6,022 bases of DNA. Source: Candidatus Bathyarchaeota archaeon UBA185 (lineage in GTDB: Archaea > Thermoproteota > Bathyarchaeia > 40CM-2-53-6). Under the pieces are notes generated by a model. The model was given only the letters and a program-made list of their open reading frames with translations, was not told where the DNA came from and searched no databases. The translations under genes were made by a program, and so were the position numbers. Positions 1 to 5,178 of this stretch are shown one piece after another. The DNA lies in contig DAFH01000127.1 in assembly GCA_002495485.1 (NCBI GenBank), forward strand, positions 1 through 6,022, in the 5' to 3' direction. Numbering within the stretch: position 1 is the stretch's first letter; every line of letters begins with the position of its first letter.

Positions 1-1481
1 AGAGGCACTTCAAGGCAGACTACGTGATCACACAGGCTATGCCTGCGCGGACAGATATTTCGGTCGAGGCGATGTCCTCTGACGAAATAGATCGGTTCAT
101 TGCTGAAAATCATGTGCGTTGTCCCGAATGCGGTGGCGCGCTTGGAAGGTCCGAATTCTTCTCGACCATGTTCAAGACAAACATTGGACCGTACAGCGAT
201 CTAGTCGGCTATGGTCGTCCGGAAGCTGCTCAAGGCATGTTCGTCGATTTTAAACGGGTCTTTGAAACGAGTCGCGAGAAACTTCCAATTGGAATCGCAC
301 AAATTGGCACGGTTATGAGAAACGAAATTTCTCCGCGGCAGGGCCCGATACGATCAAGAGAGTTCACAATCATGGAGATGGAGTTCTTCTTCGATCCGGA
401 AGAGGCAGGTTGTCCGTGTTTAGATCAGGTAGACCGCATCTCCCTCCCCCTCCTGTTGGCAAAGGATCGTGAGGAAGGCAAATCGGAGACAGTGTTGGTC
501 AACCCCGCGAAAGCAGTAAGGGACGGGCTAATCATAGCCGAGTGGGAAGCTTATTTCATGGCCCTGTCCGCCCAGTTCGTCCAGGAATTAGGGATTCCGA
601 TAGAAAAGCAACGGTTTGAAGAAAAGATGGTCAAGGAGAGATCCCACTACTCTTCTCAAACATTCGACCAGGAGATCAGACTAGACCGATGGGGTTGGGT
701 GGAAGTGTCGGGCCATGCCTACCGCACCGACTTCGATCTGGCGGCCCACATCAAATTCTCAGGGGTCGATCTCTCAGTCTTCAAACCCTACGACACACCG
801 ATCACGAGACACACGAAAGTAGTGGTGCCTCAAGAATCCGTTCTCGGACCCATCCTGAGAGCAAAGGCACGCCCAGTAGTCGAGGCTCTCAAGACCGCTA
901 AACCTGAAGACGTGGAAAGATCATTTACAGAGAAAGGGTCCTTCGAAGTTGAAGGCTTCAAAGTTCTTCCGACGCACGTTCGGTTCGAAGAAAAAACCGA
1001 GAAAGAAGCCGGACGCCGAATCGTACCCTACGTCGTCGAACCGAGCTTCGGGGCCGAAAGACTCGTGTACTCAACGTTGGAGCACGCATACACCCGCGTG
1101 AGGGATAGAGTCGTCTTGAAGCTTCCCGTAGACTTAGCGCCCACACAGGTCATGGTTTTCCCATTAATGGCGAAGGATGGCCTGCCGGAGATAGCCACCG
1201 AGATCAGAATGCAGATGACAACGCGAGGCCTAGAGGCCGACTACGATGAAGCAGGAACCATTGGGCGAAGATACGCAAGGGCCGATGAGGTGGGGGTTCC
1301 GCTCACCGTTACCGTAGACTACACCACTAAACAGGATCAGACAGTCACCGTGAGGGATAGGGACACATGGAAACAGGTTCGAACCGATTGGAAAACGCTT
1401 CCGGATCGAGCCGCGCGATGTCTAAGGGGCGAGCTACAGTTCCGTGAGCTTGGAACGTTGGTTGAGGTTACCTACGAGTAG
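1..1481 (+). CDS. glyS: Glycyl-tRNA synthetase, archaeal/eukaryotic type (5' end cut by window edge)
   Basis: Class II aminoacyl-tRNA synthetase that attaches glycine to tRNA-Gly in the cytoplasm. The frame is open from base 3, and the residues before the GTG at 24 (RHFKADY) fit the family's zinc-domain region, so that GTG is internal and the gene starts outside the window. About 492 residues are visible; family members are usually about 570, so roughly 80-90 are missing. Seen in order: a CPECGG zinc knuckle (120-137), class II motif 2 with RNEISPR (318-338), the REFTIMEMEFFFDPEE stretch typical of GlyRS, motif 3 EPSFGAER (1038-1061), then the C-terminal anticodon-binding domain starting near APTQVMVFPL and including the family signature IGRRYARADEVGVP. 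A usual ADRTDYDL-like stretch reads AYRTDFDL here, a small departure. It ends with TAG and is followed after about 47 bases by the DUF47 gene on the same strand. Identity is very secure. Confidence 0.97.
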   Translation, partial: RHFKADYVITQAMPARTDISVEAMSSDEIDRFIAENHVRCPECGGALGRSEFFSTMFKTNIGPYSDLVGYGRPEAAQGMFVDFKRVFETSREKLPIGIAQIGTVMRNEISPRQGPIRSREFTIMEMEFFFDPEEAGCPCLDQVDRISLPLLLAKDREEGKSETVLVNPAKAVRDGLIIAEWEAYFMALSAQFVQELGIPIEKQRFEEKMVKERSHYSSQTFDQEIRLDRWGWVEVSGHAYRTDFDLAAHIKFSGVDLSVFKPYDTPITRHTKVVVPQESVLGPILRAKARPVVEALKTAKPEDVERSFTEKGSFEVEGFKVLPTHVRFEEKTEKEAGRRIVPYVVEPSFGAERLVYSTLEHAYTRVRDRVVLKLPVDLAPTQVMVFPLMAKDGLPEIATEIRMQMTTRGLEADYDEAGTIGRRYARADEVGVPLTVTVDYTTKQDQTVTVRDRDTWKQVRTDWKTLPDRAARCLRGELQFRELGTLVEVTYE

Positions 1482-1528
1482 AGGGCGAGCTCTCCAAGCG
1501 ATGGTTTAAGTTCTCAATCGGCACATTG

Positions 1529-2215
1529 ATGGTGCACAAACCGCGGTGTATGTCAGTGGCTTTCCCGATTGAAACCGAAGCAAACATTCGACGCCGAATG
1601 TTGGACCTCTGCCAGGCACACGCGAGGAACGTTGTTGAAGTCACCAGGCAACTAGTCGTGTTGATGGACAACATTTGCGAGAGGAAGACGAAGCTCGCCA
1701 AGGAAAATTACGAGACTATGCTCAAGACTCTAGAAGAGAATGAGAAGAACAAAGCAATCTTCTTGAACGAAGTCGCATCGGTCGGCAGCCTCCTAATCAG
1801 CCGCGAGGACTTCTTGCGTCTCCTATTTCGGCTAGGGGAAGTTGCCGAATACTGTGAAGCGATGGGGTTCAGACTTATGGGCGTACTTGATTCCAAGTGG
1901 AAGCTAGATACAAAGAAGCTTCAAGAGGTTTCTCATCTAATGGGCTCGGTTCTGAAAGAGGTTTCGAAAGTTAGGGAGACATTGCACTCCTTATCATTCG
2001 ACGCAGACAAAGCGGTGGAAACTGCGAGAGCGGTGGAAGACTTGGAGCGCCAGATAGACTCCGAATCGCGCACGTTAGACATGGAACTGATGGCAAGCAA
2101 GATGCCCCTCGCTAGCCTTCTCTTTCTGAGAGACTTAGTTGATCGAGCCGAAAGGATAGCAGACATTGGCGTTGACGTTGTCGATCACATACGAGTTCTG
2201 GCGTTGACAGGCTAG
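1529..2215 (+). CDS. PhoU-like DUF47 family protein
   Basis: An almost wholly helical protein of about 228 residues, rich in Glu, Lys, Arg and Leu. It fits the DUF47 (TIGR00153, PhoU-like) family in length and in its C-terminal pattern, where LLFLRDLVDRAERIADIGVDVVDHI matches the usual helix of a PhoU repeat (split here: LLFLRDLVDRAER, then IADIGVDVVDHI). PhoU proteins bind metal clusters and modulate phosphate uptake; DUF47 members commonly sit beside a Pit-type phosphate transporter, but none is visible here. Its exact role is unproven. The start is uncertain: TTG 1526, ATG 1529 and ATG 1550 are in frame. I chose 1529 because a weak TATA-like TTTAAG (1505-1510) lies about 22 bases upstream, which would suit a leaderless message; 1550 would give MSVAFPIETE, also a plausible family N-terminus. 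No good Shine-Dalgarno site precedes any of them. It lies between glyS and endA, probably cotranscribed with at least endA. Confidence 0.87.
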   Translation: MVHKPRCMSVAFPIETEANIRRRMLDLCQAHARNVVEVTRQLVVLMDNICERKTKLAKENYETMLKTLEENEKNKAIFLNEVASVGSLLISREDFLRLLFRLGEVAEYCEAMGFRLMGVLDSKWKLDTKKLQEVSHLMGSVLKEVSKVRETLHSLSFDADKAVETARAVEDLERQIDSESRTLDMELMASKMPLASLLFLRDLVDRAERIADIGVDVVDHIRVLALTG

Positions 2216-2227
2216 GTAACCTCAGGC

Positions 2228-2785
2228 TTGACAGATAAGACCGCGGCCGAACTAATCGGCACTAGGCTGATCGTTTGGAACCCTCCGGACGCAGTGAAGC
2301 TCTACAGGATGGGCTTCTTCGGAAAACCCGTCGGTATCCCGAAGCCCAAGCCTGAGCAGGACTTCAAAGCCCCGTTGATGCTCGACTTAATGGAGGGCAT
2401 ATACCTTCTCGACAGAGAAATCGTTGAAGTCACCGACGCCGAAACCGGCAAGCGGGTATCGAAAGGGCGACTTCTGAAACTAGCAAATCGAACATACAAG
2501 GAATTTGACCTCGGATATGCGGCTTACGAAAATCTACGGGAAAAAGGCCTGATCGTTACCCCAGGCATCAGGTTTGGATCGGACTTCGCTATTTACGAGC
2601 ACGGCCCCGGGATCGATCACGCGCCATTTATTGTAACAGTGAAGAAGGAGGAAGAGACAATGGGCCCATTCGAAGTTGTCCTTGCAGGCCGCCTCGCAAC
2701 GACGGTACGCAAACAATTCACAATTGCAGTGCCGCGCAAGCACGGCAAAGTAGACTACTTAGTCTTTCAATGGTTCAAAGCCTAG
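2228..2785 (+). CDS. endA: tRNA-splicing endonuclease EndA (catalytic subunit)
   Basis: Cuts introns from precursor tRNA (and possibly rRNA) at the bulge-helix-bulge motif, leaving 2',3'-cyclic phosphate ends for ligation. The 185-residue protein has the family layout: an N-terminal domain (roughly 1-95, with AVKLYRMGFFGKP and LDLMEGIYLLD) and a C-terminal nuclease domain. The catalytic triad is complete: Tyr123 in FAIY, His131 in DHAPFIV and Lys162 in VRKQFTIAV, equivalent to Tyr115, His125 and Lys156 of the Methanocaldococcus jannaschii enzyme. The Ser that usually follows the catalytic His is Ala here. The length matches the roughly 180-residue single-unit enzymes; whether it works as a homotetramer or with a separate structural subunit cannot be decided from this window. 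The start is TTG, 12 bases after the DUF47 stop, with no ATG nearby upstream and only a weak CAGG before it. Tight spacing suggests translation from a shared message. It converges with the M24 gene. Confidence 0.95.
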   Translation: MTDKTAAELIGTRLIVWNPPDAVKLYRMGFFGKPVGIPKPKPEQDFKAPLMLDLMEGIYLLDREIVEVTDAETGKRVSKGRLLKLANRTYKEFDLGYAAYENLREKGLIVTPGIRFGSDFAIYEHGPGIDHAPFIVTVKKEEETMGPFEVVLAGRLATTVRKQFTIAVPRKHGKVDYLVFQWFKA

Positions 2786-2822
2786 ACGAAACTAGACCCG
2801 CACTAGCGCCTCCGGCAGGTTC

Positions 2823-4025
2823 CTATATCCTAAGCTCTTCGAGACTTCGAGGATAATTGGTGATAAAGCCCATTCGCTTCTTGGTTATCTCGACCGTATC
2901 AGAGTGTCGAAAGCCCCCGTATCCTGGAAAGTACAATCCGGGCTCACAGGAGAATACCATGCCCTGTCTGATTATGGTTCGGTCCCCCGGGTCGAGCCAA
3001 GGCGGCTCGTGACCGTCGAGGCCGATTCCGTGACCCGTATGGTGGCGTAGGGCATCCCCGAGTCCTGAAGCTTCTACCGATTTCCGGGCGGCCTCGTCAA
3101 CTCTACTGCACGGTATTCCTGGTCGAAATTCATGCAATGCCGCGTCTTGGGCTTGGGTCATGACCTCAAAGTACTTCTTGGCTTTCGCGCTGGGTTTTCC
3201 AACAATCACGGTGCGCTCTAGTTCTGCCGTATAGCCTGCAACTTCGACCCCTGCCTCGGTGACTAGAACATCGCCCTTCCGAATCTTGTCCTTTGTGTAG
3301 ACAGCATGGGGAATGGCTGAGCCAGTGCCCACCTGTCCTCGGAAACCAACCACGACGGGTGATAGAGCGATCCTCAACTGGACGTATCGCTGTCCAAGCT
3401 TCCTCAACATCTTTGCGAGTGCTTCGTAGCTCGACTTGACGGCGGCGAGAGTGTCGTGGACCCCGGACTTTGCGTTTTCGAGCAGAATGTCGTGGGCGAC
3501 CTCGGACCACCGAGCGCTCTCCTTCAAGAGGCGAATCTCTTGACTGGACTTTACAAGTCGAAGATTGTCCACAATATCGCGACCGTCCACAAACTTCGCC
3601 TTTGACAAGAGATCTTTGAGGCTCGGACCTCGGTAGCCATATCCACCCGCGGCTCCGTCGGGCGAATCGGTCGCAATCAATTTCGAAGCTAGGCCCTTGT
3701 CCGAGATGAACCGGGCGAAGAGCCTCATGGGGTGGGTCTTCCCCGGATAGTCCGGATAAGTGTAGACCTCGTCTGCGAATTGGCACTCTTCGCGAATATG
3801 GTCGTACTCCAGCCTTGGCGCCATAAAGAACAGTCCAGCCTCCCGCGGAATGACGAGAGCCACCGGCCTCTCGGTCGAGATGTGGGAGAAACCTGTGGCG
3901 TAGAGAATCCTCGTAGGATTGACCAAGTATAATGCGTCGATCCTTCTCCGGCGCATCAGGCTTCGGATTCTCTCTATCCGATCTTTGTGCTCAGCTCTGC
4001 TTATTCTAAGCTCATCAGATGACAT
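2823..4025 (-). CDS. M24 family peptidase-like protein (Xaa-Pro aminopeptidase/prolidase-like)
   Basis: A 400-residue protein with the two-domain build of prolidase and Xaa-Pro aminopeptidase: an N-terminal creatinase-like domain (about 15-150, including IDALYLVNPTRILYATGF) and a C-terminal pita-bread domain (about 165-395). The His ligand region TGHGIGLDGHEPP (330-342) and the EPG ligand (Glu361) are normal. Three other metal ligands differ: the usual two Asp are Glu257 (VLVTEAG) and Glu268 (GYTAELERT), at the same 11-residue spacing, and the last Glu is Ser375 (GFRHSDTV). I recall related archaeal and bacterial M24 proteins with the same ELERT and RHSDT pattern, so this may mark a subfamily rather than decay. 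Known members cleave X-Pro bonds, but creatinase-type relatives use other chemistry, so the substrate is open. ATG 4025 is chosen because a TATA-like box lies about 31 bases upstream, giving a nearly leaderless message. Convergent with endA. Confidence 0.92.
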   Translation of the reverse strand: MSSDELRISRAEHKDRIERIRSLMRRRRIDALYLVNPTRILYATGFSHISTERPVALVIPREAGLFFMAPRLEYDHIREECQFADEVYTYPDYPGKTHPMRLFARFISDKGLASKLIATDSPDGAAGGYGYRGPSLKDLLSKAKFVDGRDIVDNLRLVKSSQEIRLLKESARWSEVAHDILLENAKSGVHDTLAAVKSSYEALAKMLRKLGQRYVQLRIALSPVVVGFRGQVGTGSAIPHAVYTKDKIRKGDVLVTEAGVEVAGYTAELERTVIVGKPSAKAKKYFEVMTQAQDAALHEFRPGIPCSRVDEAARKSVEASGLGDALRHHTGHGIGLDGHEPPWLDPGDRTIIRQGMVFSCEPGLYFPGYGGFRHSDTVEITKKRMGFITNYPRSLEELRI

Positions 4026-4051
4026 GGACGAGTTGTAGGATTTTGACCCAG

Positions 4052-4060
4052 TTTATAATT
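4052..4060 (-). promoter_or_regulatory. TATA-box-like promoter of the M24 gene
   Basis: On the - strand this reads AATTATAAA. Its centre is about 31 bases before the ATG at 4025, so initiation 25-27 bases downstream would fall only a few bases before the start codon, as in the leaderless transcripts common in archaea. No Shine-Dalgarno-like site lies between. The motif is nearly symmetrical (TTTATAATT on the + strand), so it could also fire rightwards toward the zinc-finger ORF, with an untranslated leader of about 60 bases. The call rests on motif and spacing only. Confidence 0.45.
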
Positions 4061-4066
4061 CCTAAT

Positions 4067-4086
4067 TCGATACGACCGGATATCGA
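4067..4086. repeat. Short inverted repeat TCGATA/TATCGA with 8-base spacer
   Basis: Perfect 6-base arms TCGATA (4067-4072) and TATCGA (4081-4086) flank CGACCGGA. It sits directly upstream of the TATA-like box of the M24 gene, where a dimeric regulator could bind. Arms this short can arise by chance, so function is not established. Confidence 0.25.
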
Positions 4087-4108
4087 CAGTGCCAGCTGTT
4101 CGGCTAAC

Positions 4109-4123
4109 TCTAATTGAATTAGA
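4109..4123. promoter_or_regulatory. 15-base AT-rich palindrome, candidate operator or promoter element
   Basis: TCTAATT-G-AATTAGA is a perfect palindrome with 7-base arms around one central base. It ends 22 bases before the ATG of the zinc-finger ORF, which is where a TATA box would sit if that gene were leaderless. It could therefore be an operator overlapping the promoter. It lacks a canonical TATA sequence itself. The symmetry is seen directly; the role is inferred. Confidence 0.3.
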
Positions 4124-4145
4124 TCCCTGAACCTCCTCGGTTCCT

Positions 4146-4283
4146 ATGGGACTTGTTTGGGACCACTGTAGCTGGGACGGTTGCTTGCGAGCCTCGTTCT
4201 TGGAGCGCTGCAAAGAGTGTAGGGCGAAATTCTGCGACCGGCATATCGAAGAACATCGGCGAGAATGTCGATTCAGGCCATAA
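4146..4283 (+). CDS. Small AN1-like zinc-finger protein (45 residues)
   Basis: A 45-codon ORF from ATG to TAA, densely packed with zinc ligands: Cys8, Cys13, Cys22, Cys25, Cys30, His33, His37 and Cys41. The core CKECRAKFCDRHIEEH resembles the AN1-type zinc finger, whose usual pattern is C-x2/4-C, a C-x1/2-C pair, C-x4-C, C-x2-H and a final H/C. Here the distance from Cys30 to Cys41 equals the AN1 value, but the second His is two residues earlier than usual. Eight ligands would allow two zinc ions. Short stand-alone AN1-like proteins are common in archaea, mostly without known function. ATG 4146 is the first possible start after an in-frame TGA at 4128. Its coding frame continues, after the TAA and 12 codons, straight into the HNH gene. 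Spacing of Cys and His argues that this is a real gene; expression is unproven. Confidence 0.62.
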   Translation: MGLVWDHCSWDGCLRASFLERCKECRAKFCDRHIEEHRRECRFRP

Positions 4284-4319
4284 CCGAAGCGCCACAGAAA
4301 GGACTCGTGGCATCTTGAA

Positions 4320-5111
4320 ATGATGCAGACCGCGTGCAAGATTGTCAATCGGAGACAACTGCTCAAATCGTGTGAGATCTGCCGCAGATTCGAGAGGGAT
4401 CGTGCCAAATGGAATGTTGTGAATCAAGAGACAGCGAAGGCTACGTACGGTCTCTGGACCAAGGAAGAGGAGGTCCCAGGATGGTGGGATAACGAGGTTT
4501 CACGACTCCTGCACGAGTATGAAGTGCACGACGTTCCGCACCGTGAGGTAATGGGTCGAGACAATTACTTCATGTCAATTTCTGAGGTCAGCAGGTTCAC
4601 GAATCCAGAATTCACGAAACACATCAAAGCAATAGTGAAGGGCAGAGCAAGGTACAGGTGCGAATGCTGCGGTAGAAGTTGGACCGATGTTACTCACCCC
4701 GATGACCAGACCTTCTACTTTAGAACGCTCGAGAGGCTTTGGAACCGGGAAGTAATTTCTAGTGATTTCAGATTGTCCGGTTTGGGACGAGCCACCTACG
4801 CGGAGTATGCTGTCGGTGTGGGTCTCGATCGTTGCAGGAATTGTGGTGCGGTGCTCCAGATAGCGACGCGTTGGTGGACTGAAGAGCCCGAGCTGGTAAG
4901 GCCCTCTCAATGGTTTCAGGTCCATCACAAGAACTTCCAACACTTTAACAATCGATTAGAGAATCTCGAGTATCTATGCGGTAACTGCCACGGACGGAAG
5001 AGTCAACTGGTTAGAAAGAACATGGCCCAAAAGAGTCTGCATTTTGGAGCCGGATACGTCCGGGGATTAATCGAATATCTACAATCCCGCAGAGTTTTTC
5101 TTTCGTACTGA
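4320..5111 (+). CDS. HNH endonuclease-like protein with four CxxC pairs
   Basis: A 263-residue protein ending in an HNH nuclease motif: FQVHHKNFQHFNN followed by LENLEYLCGNCHGRK, giving His203, Asn215 and His224, with the structural zinc pair Cys220/Cys223. HNH domains cut nucleic acid with one divalent metal. Three further CxxC pairs are visible: 18/21 (SCEIC), 114/117 (YRCECCG) and 172/175 (CRNCG). Either 172/175 or 114/117 completes the HNH zinc site. The 172/175 pair has the more usual spacing to the HH, while 114/117 has the more usual flanking sequence and would imply an insertion of about 50 residues. The remaining pairs could bind a second zinc. Residues 1-100 match no domain I recognise. 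ATG 4320 (or 4323 next to it) is the first start after the in-frame TAA at 4281. It might be a stand-alone, restriction-like or mobile-element nuclease; no partner methylase is visible. Three sampled 60-base blocks average 44% G+C, lower than neighbouring genes. Confidence 0.87.
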   Translation: MMQTACKIVNRRQLLKSCEICRRFERDRAKWNVVNQETAKATYGLWTKEEEVPGWWDNEVSRLLHEYEVHDVPHREVMGRDNYFMSISEVSRFTNPEFTKHIKAIVKGRARYRCECCGRSWTDVTHPDDQTFYFRTLERLWNREVISSDFRLSGLGRATYAEYAVGVGLDRCRNCGAVLQIATRWWTEEPELVRPSQWFQVHHKNFQHFNNRLENLEYLCGNCHGRKSQLVRKNMAQKSLHFGAGYVRGLIEYLQSRRVFLSY

Positions 5112-5178
5112 TTCCTGTCCAAAGCGGGAAGTTTCTCTTGGGCAGTAGTCGGGGAACGCCAAGACTAAGGCTATTTGC

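Noticed and set aside
24..26. GTG at 24 as the start of glyS
   Set aside because: The frame stays open to the left edge and the upstream residues fit the GlyRS family; starting at 24 would remove part of the zinc domain.
1376..1385. GGTTCGAACC, resembling a tRNA T-loop
   Set aside because: It lies inside glyS coding sequence, and no acceptor stem, anticodon arm or other tRNA part can be built around it.
2786..2822. Convergent gap between endA and M24 as a bidirectional terminator
   Set aside because: No hairpin with good arms and no T-run on either strand could be seen in its 37 bases.
3166..3786. 206-codon - strand ORF inside the M24 gene in another frame
   Set aside because: Very rich in Arg, Ser and Gly, as expected of a shifted frame of a G+C-rich gene; the M24 frame is unambiguous.
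4001..4427. Two - strand ORFs (4001-4408 and 4119-4427) opposite the divergent region, the zinc-finger ORF and the HNH start
   Set aside because: Their translations are low-complexity, Ser/Arg-rich and match no family; they overlap the M24 promoter region and the better-supported + strand genes.
5095..5103. T-rich run TTTTTCTTT as an archaeal oligo-T terminator
   Set aside because: It lies inside the last codons of the HNH gene, before its stop, and the run of five T is too short to claim a terminator.
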